Numbered from the stretch's first letter, positions 30,835 to 38,065 are shown. The stretch: DNA of 39,488 nucleotides from a bacterium (GCA_004563405.1 SFTH01000024.1:1-39488); one strand, 5' to 3'. Made by a program: numbers and translations. The notes: generated from the sequence alone by a model not told the origin.

Positions 30835-32199
30835 TCAGCCCTCCAGGCTCGCGCGCAGGCAGGCCGCAGCCTCCATCTCCAGGCCCATGTCCCACAGCAG
30901 GGAGCACGAGAGATACTTGTCGCGGATGTCCCGCGCGCCCAGATAGGCGGTGATCACGTCGTCCGTGGAGATGTTGTCCAGGTCGGAGGGCTCCACCGGC
31001 ATGCCGGTGGCCTTCATCGCGGCGTAGAGCCCGTCGTAGTCCGGCAGTTCCTCGTCGATGATTCCAAGGATCTCGTCCCAGTGCTGCTGAATGTTGGCAA
31101 TGCGCTTCTGCAGGCGCTCGGGGTCGTTCTTCCTTTCCCTGTTCTCGATGCGGATGATCTCGTCGGCGGCCTTGCCGAAGATGCGGCGCACCTGCTTCTC
31201 CCACGCCTCGTAGCTGTACGCGGCGGCGTGGGCCTGCATCTTTTCCGGGTCGGGCCTGAGCGTGCGGATCCACTTGTACAGCCGCATGGTCAGCACCGTG
31301 CCCACGCCCACCAGGATGCCGTGCAGGTCGTAGGGCTGGCCGCGGTCCAGCGCCATCATCTCCCACATGTGGGAGAAGTAGTGCTCCAGGCCGCTGGCCG
31401 GGCGGGAGCAGCCCGCGAAGGCCATGCTCAGGCCCGCCAGCACCAGGCCGTCGGCCACCGCCAGCACGGCCTCGGGGTCGCGCTGCACCAGCCTGTCCGC
31501 GTTGGCCATGATCTTGCGCAGCGCCGCGCGGGTCAGCTCCGCCACGGCCTCGCAGTAGTACTCGCCGGTGATCAGGTGGGTGATGCGCCACTCGCAGATG
31601 GCGACGTACTTGGCCACCATGTCGCCGAAGCCCGCCCACAGCATGCGCATGGGGGCCTGGGAGAGGATCTCCGCGTCCAGCAGGATGCCCTGGGGGCACT
31701 GGTTGTTCAGGGAGACCTTCACATGGTCGCGCTCCATGGAGGAGGTGGCGGAGGCGAAGCCGTCCATGGACGGCGCGGTGCCCACGATGGCGTTGACCTT
31801 GCCGGACTTGTAGGCGATCTCCTTGCACAGGTCGTTGATCACGCCGCTGCCCACGCCCAGAATGAGGTCGCAGGAGAGGTCCAGGCGCATGATGGCGTTG
31901 CCCAGCGCCCACTCGTCCGGGGCGGGCTTGTCCACGGGCAGGATGTGCAGCACATAGGGGATGTTCGCCTCCTTCAGGATGTCGCAGACCTTTTCGCCCG
32001 CGGCCTTCCAGGTGCTCTGGTCGCAGAGCACGAAGGGCTTCTTCGCGCCCAGCGCTTCCAGCATCTCGGGAACGCACCGGATCACGCCGATGCCGGTCCT
32101 GATGTAGCGGATGTTGACCGCGTGATGTCTGCCACACTCGCAGTCAAAGCCCCGGGGGTCGATCAGCTCCGCGATGGATTTGTTGGAAAGATTCAGCAT
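30835..32199 (-). CDS. egsA: sn-glycerol-1-phosphate dehydrogenase (EgsA/AraM family)
   Basis: A 454-residue cytoplasmic iron-containing-alcohol-dehydrogenase-fold enzyme reducing dihydroxyacetone phosphate to sn-glycerol-1-phosphate with NAD(P)H. LGVGSGVINDLCK (about 113-125) is the nucleotide-binding loop, and TAPSMDGFAS gives the metal-binding Asp region. GLEHYFSHMWE and YDLHGILVGVG contain the metal-ligand histidines. It is longer than Bacillus AraM (about 394) by a C-terminal extension. Glycerol-1-phosphate is the archaeal lipid stereoisomer; in bacteria it feeds compounds such as heptaprenylglyceryl phosphate, but no such enzyme is visible here. It starts 59 bases after alaS, separated by a hairpin, so it may share the T-box transcript. 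Confidence 0.9.
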   Translation of the reverse strand: MLNLSNKSIAELIDPRGFDCECGRHHAVNIRYIRTGIGVIRCVPEMLEALGAKKPFVLCDQSTWKAAGEKVCDILKEANIPYVLHILPVDKPAPDEWALGNAIMRLDLSCDLILGVGSGVINDLCKEIAYKSGKVNAIVGTAPSMDGFASATSSMERDHVKVSLNNQCPQGILLDAEILSQAPMRMLWAGFGDMVAKYVAICEWRITHLITGEYYCEAVAELTRAALRKIMANADRLVQRDPEAVLAVADGLVLAGLSMAFAGCSRPASGLEHYFSHMWEMMALDRGQPYDLHGILVGVGTVLTMRLYKWIRTLRPDPEKMQAHAAAYSYEAWEKQVRRIFGKAADEIIRIENRERKNDPERLQKRIANIQQHWDEILGIIDEELPDYDGLYAAMKATGMPVEPSDLDNISTDDVITAYLGARDIRDKYLSCSLLWDMGLEMEAAACLRASLEG

Positions 32200-32221
32200 G
32201 GATATCTTCTCCTCATGAAAG

Positions 32222-32242
32222 GGGCGGACAATGCGTCCGCCC
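32222..32242 (-). terminator. Hairpin between alaS and egsA
   Basis: GGGCGGAC and GTCCGCCC are perfect 8-base arms around 5 bases, followed by CCTTTCATG on the minus strand. It is a weak or partial terminator; egsA has no clear promoter of its own in this gap. Confidence 0.55.
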
Positions 32243-32258
32243 GATGGTTGATTTTGAA

Positions 32259-34283
32259 TTATTTCTGGCCGATGACCGCCTTGATTCGGCGCACGCCTGC
32301 GGAGGAAGCCTCCTCCTTCTTGATCTTGAAGGATACCAGGTCGCCGGTGTTGGTGGCGTGGGGGCCGCCGCAGATCTCCTTGGAGAAGTCGCCCATGGTG
32401 TACACCTTGACGCGCTCGCCGTACTTGCTCTCGAACAGGCCGATGGCGCCCTGGGCCTTGGCCTCAGCCACGGTCATCTCCTCGCACACGACGGGAGCCT
32501 TGGCCTGGATGTACTCGTTGACCAGGCGCTCGACCTCGGCCTTCTCCTCGTCGGTCATCTTGCGGCCGAAGGAGAAGTCGAAGCGCAAGCGCTCGGCGGT
32601 GATGTTGGAGCCCTTCTGCGCGACCTCCGGGCCCAGCACCTTGCGCAGCGCCGCGTGCAGCAGGTGGGTGGCGGTGTGCAGCTTCGCGGTCTCCTCACTG
32701 TTGTCGGCCAGGCCGCCCTTGAAGCGCTGCTCCGCGCCCGCATGGCTGTTCTCCTGATGCTTCTTGAAGCGCTCCTCGAAGCCCTCCATGTCCACGCTCA
32801 GGCCCTTCTCGGCAGCCATCTCCACGGTGATTTCGATGGGGAAGCCGTAGGTATCGTAGAGCTTGAAGGCGCTGCGGCCGTCGATGACCCCGGAGCTGGA
32901 GATGTACTTCTCGATCTTGTCGGCGAAGCCCTTGATGGTCTCCATGGCCTCGTGGAACTTCTTGAACTCGGCGATGGTCTCCTGCATCTCGGGGGTCGGG
33001 CGGAAGGTGGAGCCGACGTTGTTGGCCACAGTCTCCATCTGCTGCATGCGCTCCACCAGCTCGGGAGTCAGCACGCTCTGCATCATTTCCTTGACGGACT
33101 CAAAGCCCCGGACCATCTTCTGGATGTTGCCAAAGACCTTCTCAAACTCGGCCTGACCCTTCTTCAGGGTGCGCTGGAAGCGCTCCTCCTCCAGCTTGAG
33201 CTGCTCCAGGATGTGGGCGCCGTTGCGCATAAGCTCGGGATAGTTGTCCTTGTACTGGTCGATGATGACCTGTGCGATCTGGCAGGTGAAGCCCTCGGGC
33301 ATGCCCAGCTTCATGCCGTGGCGCACGGCGCGGCGGATCAGGCGGCGCAGCACATAGCCCTGGTCCACGTTGGAGGGGGTCACGCCGCGGTCGTCGCCGA
33401 TGATGAAGGTGGCGGTGCGCATGTGGTCGGAGATGATGCGGATGGACTTGGTGGTCTCCTCGTCGGATCCGTACTTCTTGCCGGACAGCTCCTCGATCTT
33501 ACCGATGATGCCGGCGAAGATCTCGGTGTCGTACACGCTCTTGACGCCCTTCAGGACGCAGTAGGTGCGCTCCAGGCCCATGCCGGTGTCCACGTTCTTC
33601 TGCTTCAGCGGGATGAACGTGCCGTCGGCCTGCTTCTCATACTGCATGAACACGTCGTTCCAGATTTCAAGATAGCGTCCGCAGGAGCAGTCGGGGCCGC
33701 AGTTCGGGCCGCAGGCGGGCTTGTCGGTGATCCAGAACATCTCGGTGTCCGGGCCGCAGGGGCCGGTGATGCCGGCGGGGCCCCACCAGTTGTGCTTCTT
33801 GGGCAGGTAGAACAGGTGATCGTCCTTCACGCCCTGTGCGCGCCAGAGGTTGGCGGCCTCCTCGTCGCGGGGGCAGTCCTCGTCGCCCGCGAACACGGTG
33901 AAGGCCAGACGGTCCCTGGGCAAACCCAGCCACTCCTCGCCGGTCAGGAACTCCCAGCTCCACGGAATCATCTGCTCCTTGAAGTAGTCGCCCAGCGACC
34001 AGTTGCCCAGCATCTCAAAGAAGGTCAGATGGCTGGGATCGCCCACGTCGTCGATGTCGCCGGTGCGGATGCACTTCTGCACGTCGGTCAGGCGATGGCC
34101 CATGGGGTGCTTCTCGCCCATCAGATAGGGAACCAGCGGATGCATGCCCGCAGTGGTGAACAGCACGGTGGGATCGTTCTCGGGAATGACCGACGCGCTG
34201 GGAATCACGGCGTGTCCCTTGGATTCGAAGAACTTGAGGAACAGCGCCCGCAGATCGTTGTAGGTTTTGATGTTGGCATTCAT
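32259..34283 (-). CDS. alaS: Alanyl-tRNA synthetase, C-Ala-less variant with an internal helical insertion
   Basis: A 674-residue class II synthetase charging tRNA-Ala. The aminoacylation core is intact: PTVLFTTAGMHPLVPYL, TFFEMLGNWSLGDYF and NVDTGMGLERT. A Cys cluster CGPNCGPDCSC (191-201) sits before YLEIWNDVFMQY. Where bacterial AlaRS goes straight to GRSAFKLYDTYGFP, this protein has about 80 extra helical residues (383-465). The editing domain is present (HTATHLLH, His536/540; CGGPH, Cys638/His642). It then stops; the DHHA1/C-Ala domain of standard 850-900-residue AlaRS is absent. I start at ATG 34,283 (MNANIKTYND) after GGAGG. Expression is controlled by a T-box leader. A second full-length AlaRS elsewhere is possible. 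Confidence 0.93.
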   Translation of the reverse strand: MNANIKTYNDLRALFLKFFESKGHAVIPSASVIPENDPTVLFTTAGMHPLVPYLMGEKHPMGHRLTDVQKCIRTGDIDDVGDPSHLTFFEMLGNWSLGDYFKEQMIPWSWEFLTGEEWLGLPRDRLAFTVFAGDEDCPRDEEAANLWRAQGVKDDHLFYLPKKHNWWGPAGITGPCGPDTEMFWITDKPACGPNCGPDCSCGRYLEIWNDVFMQYEKQADGTFIPLKQKNVDTGMGLERTYCVLKGVKSVYDTEIFAGIIGKIEELSGKKYGSDEETTKSIRIISDHMRTATFIIGDDRGVTPSNVDQGYVLRRLIRRAVRHGMKLGMPEGFTCQIAQVIIDQYKDNYPELMRNGAHILEQLKLEEERFQRTLKKGQAEFEKVFGNIQKMVRGFESVKEMMQSVLTPELVERMQQMETVANNVGSTFRPTPEMQETIAEFKKFHEAMETIKGFADKIEKYISSSGVIDGRSAFKLYDTYGFPIEITVEMAAEKGLSVDMEGFEERFKKHQENSHAGAEQRFKGGLADNSEETAKLHTATHLLHAALRKVLGPEVAQKGSNITAERLRFDFSFGRKMTDEEKAEVERLVNEYIQAKAPVVCEEMTVAEAKAQGAIGLFESKYGERVKVYTMGDFSKEICGGPHATNTGDLVSFKIKKEEASSAGVRRIKAVIGQK

Positions 34284-34306
34284 TGTAAATCTACCTCCGC
34301 ATTGCC

Positions 34307-34578
34307 AAAAATAGATGCATCTTTCGCACTCAAGGACGAAAAGATGCACTTCGCGGTACCACCCTGATTGACAGATCCGCGCGCAATCGCAGCTGACCTG
34401 CCCCCTCATGTGCCGCTAACGGGGCAACCGCCGCGCCATTTCCTGCGCGGAGCACGGGTGGAAAACCGCCCTCCGGGGATGGCCGTTTCCCGTGCTGCCT
34501 GCCGCCTCGCACCCCCCGGCGGCTCTCTGAAAGCGCTGCGAAAAACCTGTTCCCCGTATGCCTCAATATTACACGGTA
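34307..34578 (-). promoter_or_regulatory. T-box riboswitch leader of alaS
   Basis: The minus strand contains the T-box antiterminator sequence AGGGTGGTACCGCG (34,352-34,365). It is followed by a terminator hairpin (34,314-34,348; GATGCATCTTTCG with CGAAAAGATGC) and a T5 run. Stem I features lie upstream, with AGAGAG and GGGTGCGAG around a GCCGCC/GGCGGC hairpin and a second long arm AGCACGGG/CCCGTGCT capped by a loop with CCCCGGAG. Uncharged tRNA should stabilise the antiterminator and permit alaS transcription. The downstream gene implies tRNA-Ala, but I could not place the specifier codon with confidence. Confidence 0.92.
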
Positions 34579-34607
34579 ATTATAGCATCGGCCGTCCAAA
34601 AAATCAA
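34579..34607 (-). promoter_or_regulatory. Promoter of the T-box/alaS transcript
   Basis: On the minus strand TTGATT (34,602-34,607) and TATAAT (34,579-34,584) are separated by 17 bases. The -35 box lies in the T-run of the preceding terminator. Confidence 0.85.
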
Positions 34608-34632
34608 CCCGGCCGCGCGGGGCGGTCGGGTT
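34600..34632 (-). terminator. Terminator of the peptidoglycan-binding protein gene
   Basis: AACCCG (34,627-34,632 side) pairs with CGGGTT (34,606-34,611 side), with more G-C pairs inside, followed on the minus strand by GATTTTTTGG. It begins 18 bases past the stop codon. Confidence 0.8.
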
Positions 34633-34650
34633 AAGAAATGGAAACCCTGC

Positions 34651-35358
34651 TCAACGCAGCGCAACCAGATCGGCCCAGATCCAGGGAATGGTTACGGATG
34701 CGCCCATTACCGTTTCATAGGTCATCAAATCAAAGTAAGCGCCCGATACCGTCACCTTGTCATCCTCCAGAATTCGGCTGTAGCTCTCTGGTCTGGACAT
34801 GCTGACATAGACGACATCATCATAGCTACCCCTGGTCGCAATGCGGAAGGATATCAGAGAGTCATCTTCCATTACCTGCAGGACTTTTCCGTCGAACTTG
34901 ACATACCGGCCCGTGTAATCACTGGGATTGCGCGAAACGCCCTTGTAGTCCAGCTTCTCATATACAATGGCTTTGGGTGCGTCCCCTGCAAAGAGCGCTT
35001 CCTGCGTTTCAATATCCGCCGTGCCTGTTACTTTCAATCCAGCCTGACTCTGAAAGCTGCTGACTGCGCTCGAAGTTCCTCCGCCATAATCGCCATCCAC
35101 CGAACCGGAAAGATAACCCAGATCCTTCAGTCTCTGTTGCAGTGCCTTGACAGCATCTCCCTTACTACCCCTCGTCAATTCTTCATAGGCGGGAGCCTCC
35201 TCTTCCTCGGCCGCTTCCTCCTGCTGAGCGTCGTCACTTGTCAGTTCTTCGATCATCGCAATGAGTTCTTCCTTCGTCATATCCTCCAGTTCGACAGCCA
35301 TCGCAACTGAGTTCAATGCCAGAACAACAACCAGCAACGCAAAAAACAGTTTCCTCAT
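34651..35358 (-). CDS. Exported protein with peptidoglycan-binding domain and OB-like C-terminus
   Basis: A 235-residue exported protein. Signal peptide (1-21, ending AMAVE), an acidic Glu/Ala-rich linker (about 22-60), a peptidoglycan_binding_1 domain (about 61-125: RGSKGDAVKALQQRLKDLGY, DGDYGGGTSSAVSSFQ) and a beta-rich C-terminal domain (about 138-235; YTGRYVKFDGKVLQV) resembling OB-fold small exported modules. The first domain should bind the cell wall; the role of the second is unknown. The gene is AT-richer than its neighbours. GGAGAGGG precedes ATG 35,358; the promoter is near perfect. It is transcribed alone. Confidence 0.88.
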   Translation of the reverse strand: MRKLFFALLVVVLALNSVAMAVELEDMTKEELIAMIEELTSDDAQQEEAAEEEEAPAYEELTRGSKGDAVKALQQRLKDLGYLSGSVDGDYGGGTSSAVSSFQSQAGLKVTGTADIETQEALFAGDAPKAIVYEKLDYKGVSRNPSDYTGRYVKFDGKVLQVMEDDSLISFRIATRGSYDDVVYVSMSRPESYSRILEDDKVTVSGAYFDLMTYETVMGASVTIPWIWADLVALR

Positions 35359-35402
35359 CGTTCCCTCTCCTTTACTTCTATTAGAATTATTTAATGACTA
35401 TT

Positions 35403-35431
35403 ATTATATATTTATGTTTTGTGTTTGTCAA
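35403..35431 (-). promoter_or_regulatory. Near-consensus promoter of the peptidoglycan-binding protein gene
   Basis: On the minus strand TTGACA (35,426-35,431) and TATAAT (35,403-35,408) are separated by 17 bases in a strongly AT-rich stretch, suggesting high expression. Confidence 0.9.
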
Positions 35432-35510
35432 GTGTACATTAACTCAACAACATTATATCATTTCAGCTCAGACATACATCTTCCGATGGATTATACATCC
35501 TCATCCAAAC

Positions 35511-35545
35511 AGAAAAGGCTATCTCGTATCATGAACGAGACAGCC
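35511..35545 (-). terminator. Terminator after ribU
   Basis: GGCTGTCTCGT pairs fully (one G-U) with ACGAGATAGCC around a 7-base loop and is followed by TTTTCTGTTT on the minus strand, 45 bases past the ribU stop. Confidence 0.85.
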
Positions 35546-35589
35546 CTCTTTCCAGATATGGAAAGCGAATATTTTGATGCGCCGCAGCT

Positions 35590-36255
35590 TCAGATCACTC
35601 CGCGCATGACCAGCACGGCCACGATGCAGCTCACCAGCACCAGCGCGGCGATGAGCATCGCGCCCAGCCGCCCGCCGTCCTGGGGCGCAGCGGTCTGCGC
35701 CGCGTCCTCCACCAGGCCGCTGCGCTTGAGCGCCCGGGAGACCGGCTTGTAGACCAGCATCGTGAGCGCGGCATTGAGCGCGCTCTTGATCAGATTGAAG
35801 GGAAGGAACACCGGCAGCAGCATCGCGGCCACTGCCTCCCGGGGATAACCCATGTAAAGGGGCGTGATGAAGTAGTTCCACAGGAGCATCAGCGCTGTCA
35901 TCAACGCCACGCCCGTCACGAGGCCCGCTGCCGCGCCCCGCAGGGTGTGGCGCTTTTTGTAGATCGCCGCCGCCGGGCAGACGAAGGCCGCGCTGGAGAG
36001 CACGTTCATAAAAAAGCCGATGAAGCCCGTGGAGCTCACGCTGAGCATTTCAATGAAGGAGACCACCACCGTCACCGCCAGCGCGGGGAGCGGGCCCAGG
36101 ATGAAGCCGCAGATGGCCAGAATCAGGTCCTTGGGGTCGTACTTGAGAAAGTCCACGCTGCTGATGGGAAAGCGGCCCACCAGCATCACGATGTACGCCA
36201 GGGCGGCGAACATCGCCATGAGGGTCAGTTTGCGGGTTTTGTTGCTTGCGTTCAT
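35590..36255 (-). CDS. ribU: Riboflavin ECF transporter substrate-binding subunit RibU
   Basis: A 221-residue membrane protein with about six helices, the S-component that captures riboflavin and works with a shared EcfA-EcfA'-EcfT energising module (not in this window). Family features are KTRKLTLMAMFAALAYIVM at the N-terminus (the helix 1 AxxxA-type contact), KYDPKDLILAICGFILGP and SSTGFIGFFMNVLSS. The FMN riboswitch upstream strongly supports riboflavin or FMN-precursor uptake. I start at ATG 36,255 with GAGGAGG 9 bases upstream; the longer open frame runs through the riboswitch. It is followed by a terminator. Confidence 0.94.
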   Translation of the reverse strand: MNASNKTRKLTLMAMFAALAYIVMLVGRFPISSVDFLKYDPKDLILAICGFILGPLPALAVTVVVSFIEMLSVSSTGFIGFFMNVLSSAAFVCPAAAIYKKRHTLRGAAAGLVTGVALMTALMLLWNYFITPLYMGYPREAVAAMLLPVFLPFNLIKSALNAALTMLVYKPVSRALKRSGLVEDAAQTAAPQDGGRLGAMLIAALVLVSCIVAVLVMRGVI

Positions 36256-36337
36256 GGGTTTTTTCCTCCTCGTCGCTGCGAAATCCGCGCCTTTACCGGG
36301 CCGGCCCCTGCCGCGCCGCCGCGCTGTGCAGGGCCAA

Positions 36338-36368
36338 AAAAAGCGCCCCGGGCACTGCGTCCCTGGGC
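36338..36368 (-). terminator. Expression-platform terminator of the FMN riboswitch
   Basis: GCCCAGGG (36,361-36,368) pairs with CCCGGGGC (36,347-36,354; one mismatch) and is followed by GCTTTTTTT on the minus strand, between the aptamer and ribU. FMN binding should favour this hairpin and stop transcription. Confidence 0.8.
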
Positions 36369-36399
36369 ACAAAAAAGCATGCGAAATTGCGGACTTCGC

Positions 36400-36511
36400 G
36401 CCTTCTTTCATCCGGACTGTACCGTCGGTACCGGAATCGCACCGGTTCATGCGCCTCGCGGCGCGCGCGGACTTTACCGCCGGTCGGGAATTGCACCCTG
36501 CCCTGAAGACA
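36400..36511 (-). promoter_or_regulatory. FMN riboswitch (RFN element)
   Basis: The minus strand shows the conserved RFN segments in order: AGGGCAGGGTGCAATTCCCG, ACCGGCGGTAAAGTCCGCG, ACCGGTGCGATTCCGGTACC and GACGGTACAGTCCGGATGAA, closing with GAAGG. It controls ribU: high FMN should lower transporter expression. Confidence 0.97.
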
Positions 36512-36524
36512 TGCTCTAGAGAAT

Positions 36525-36553
36525 ACTATATCTCCGCCTGCGCGCAAAGTCAA
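36525..36553 (-). promoter_or_regulatory. Promoter of the FMN riboswitch/ribU transcript
   Basis: On the minus strand TTGACT (36,548-36,553) and TATAGT (36,525-36,530) are separated by 17 bases, just upstream of the aptamer. Confidence 0.8.
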
Positions 36554-36589
36554 GAGGGGCTGAAAATTTTTAAAATTTTTCGCCGCGCG

Positions 36590-36618
36590 TTGACAAGCGC
36601 CGCGTTTGCGGCTACACT
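36590..36618 (+). promoter_or_regulatory. Promoter of the TRIC/YicG-type channel gene
   Basis: Perfect TTGACA (36,590-36,595) and TACACT (36,613-36,618) are separated by 17 bases. It is divergent from the ribU promoter, about 40 bases away. Confidence 0.75.
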
Positions 36619-36666
36619 AACGAAAGCATACAGGCGCGCTTTTGCCCCAATGCGACGGGAGGACAC

Positions 36667-37290
36667 ATGGATTTACTCTTTGCAATCTTTGAAATCATCG
36701 GCACCGTCTCCTTCGCCATCTCCGGCGCGATGGAGGCCATACGCCACCGCATGGATCTCTTCGGCGTGGTCATGCTGGGCATCATCACTGCCACCGGCGG
36801 CGGCGTGCTGCGAGACGTGGTGATCGGCGCGATTCCGCCCCGGGTGTTCCGGGATCCCACCTGCGCGGTGCTGGCCTTCGCCGTCGCCATCGTGGTGTTT
36901 CTGGCGATGCGCTTCTTCGCCTCGAAGGGCGACCGCTTCGTCCGGACGCGGGAATATCTGTACTTCTTCGCGGACACTGCGGGGCTGGCGGCCTTCACGG
37001 TGCTGGGCATCGAATCGGCCAACCGGGCCGACGCGGCGCTGCTGCTGTTCGTGGGCATGATCACCGCCACCGGCGGCGGCGTGATGCGGGACGTGCTGGC
37101 CGGCAGCGTGCCGAGCATCTTCCGCAAGCACATCTACGCGCTGGCCTCCGCCGCGGGCGCGCTGGCAGACATCCTGCTGATGCGCATCGCCAGCCCGGAG
37201 CTGGCCATGCTCACCGGCTTCGGCGTGGTGGTGATCGTGCGCATGCTGGCCGCCCACTTCCGCTGGAACCTACCCCGGATCGAGCTCTAG
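36667..37290 (+). CDS. Trimeric intracellular cation channel (TRIC/YicG, UPF0126) family protein
   Basis: A 207-residue membrane protein with about seven helices built from two homologous halves. Each half has the family's glycine motif: TATGGGVLRDV (about 42-52) and TATGGGVMRDV (about 131-141). The pattern matches prokaryotic TRIC channels (YicG, formerly UPF0126), reported as cation channels; some members have been linked to amino acid (glycine) transport. GGGAGG lies 4 bases before ATG 36,667. It is a single gene with its own promoter. The physiological ion is unknown here. Confidence 0.92.
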   Translation: MDLLFAIFEIIGTVSFAISGAMEAIRHRMDLFGVVMLGIITATGGGVLRDVVIGAIPPRVFRDPTCAVLAFAVAIVVFLAMRFFASKGDRFVRTREYLYFFADTAGLAAFTVLGIESANRADAALLLFVGMITATGGGVMRDVLAGSVPSIFRKHIYALASAAGALADILLMRIASPELAMLTGFGVVVIVRMLAAHFRWNLPRIEL

Positions 37291-37349
37291 GCACAGCGGC
37301 AGGCGGGAACGGACGCTGCAAAAAAGATCGGGAAGGGCACAGGGTCCGC

Positions 37350-37372
37350 ACCCGGCGTACACGCCGCCGGGT
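37350..37372 (+). other. GC hairpin in the gap after the TRIC-type gene
   Basis: ACCCGGCG and CGCCGGGT are perfect 8-base arms around 7 bases, 60 bases past the stop. There is no T-run, so it is at most a weak terminator; the stronger one is at 37,433-37,462. Confidence 0.4.
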
Positions 37373-37432
37373 ACGATCGATGTGCGAAAGGGCTAAAGTC
37401 CTCTCGCGCTCTCCCGGGGTTTTTCGGCATTC

Positions 37433-37462
37433 AAAAGCGCCGCCTCTTCGGGCGGCGCTTTT
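37433..37462. terminator. Bidirectional terminator between convergent genes
   Basis: AAAAGCGCCGCC and GGCGGCGCTTTT are perfect 12-base arms around TCTTCG. It serves both the rightward TRIC-type gene and the leftward SH3-like gene. Confidence 0.92.
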
Positions 37463-37479
37463 GTGTGTCCTCCTTCGCC

Positions 37480-37971
37480 TCAGAACGCCTTTTTCAACGT
37501 GCTCTTCAGGCAGTAGGCGCTCTTGCCGGTCATGGTCTTGATGAAGGCCCAGTCTCCGGAGGTCTTGTAGACCACCACATACTTGCCCTTCGCCAGCGTG
37601 CCGTTGCCCTTGAGCGAGGAGCCGGAGCGCTTGTAGAGCTTGGTGGTTCCGGTGGTGATGTACACCTGGCTCTTCTTCATTGCGCCGTAGGTGGACAGAT
37701 AGCCCTTGTAGATGTAGCCCACGTCTCCGCTCGAGGTACAAATCTTGTACATCTCGTCCTGGCGGTCTCCCCAGAAGAGCACCTTGTTGCCCTTGCGCAG
37801 ACGGGTGATGACCTGAGCGCCCTCGTCGGCGCCGTCGCGCACGCGCACCCAGTCGCCATTAACCTTCATGATCAGCGCGAGGTTGGACGAAGCGAGGCCG
37901 GATACCGGCGCCGCCAACAGGGCGATCACCAGCAGGGAACAGAGAACCGTCTTCAATAAATTGCGCTTCAT
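37480..37971 (-). CDS. Secreted SH3-like wall protein
   Basis: A 163-residue exported protein with a signal peptide (1-27, ending SGLASS) and two SH3-like beta modules (about 30-95 with WVRVRDGADEGAQVITRLRKG, and about 100-163 with GTTKLYKRSGSSLKG). The first has the VRxGxxxxxxVI pattern of bacterial SH3 domains. A role in binding wall peptides is likely but unproven; there is no enzymatic domain. GGAGG lies 9 bases before ATG 37,971. A perfect 22-base palindrome overlaps its -35 box, so it may be repressed by a dedicated regulator. Confidence 0.85.
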   Translation of the reverse strand: MKRNLLKTVLCSLLVIALLAAPVSGLASSNLALIMKVNGDWVRVRDGADEGAQVITRLRKGNKVLFWGDRQDEMYKICTSSGDVGYIYKGYLSTYGAMKKSQVYITTGTTKLYKRSGSSLKGNGTLAKGKYVVVYKTSGDWAFIKTMTGKSAYCLKSTLKKAF

Positions 37972-37998
37972 TCCGATGCACCTCCACTATCTACTGAC

Positions 37999-38027
37999 AT
38001 TTTACCACATCTGTCTTCAAAATGCAA
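37999..38027 (-). promoter_or_regulatory. Promoter of the SH3-like wall protein gene
   Basis: On the minus strand TTGCAT (38,022-38,027) and TAAAAT (37,999-38,004) are separated by 17 bases, 28 bases upstream of the ATG. Confidence 0.75.
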
Positions 38028-38037
38028 GCATTTTGAA
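38016..38037. promoter_or_regulatory. Perfect 22-base palindrome overlapping a -35 box (probable operator)
   Basis: TTCAAAATGC and GCATTTTGAA are exact inverted arms separated by AA. The site covers the -35 element of the SH3-like gene, and no T-run follows on either strand, so an operator is more likely than a terminator. The cognate regulator is not in the window. Confidence 0.65.
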
Positions 38038-38065
38038 ACACTTTTGTGACATTTTTAGCCCGATT

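Noticed and set aside
29920..32757. A 945-residue plus-strand frame across the SH3 protein, egsA and alaS
   Set aside because: It is antisense to three genes with clear motifs, promoters and terminators on the minus strand.
38016..38037. The 22-base palindrome considered as the terminator of the G3E GTPase operon
   Set aside because: It is AT-rich, has no T-run on the minus strand and coincides exactly with the -35 box of the next gene, so an operator reading is preferred.
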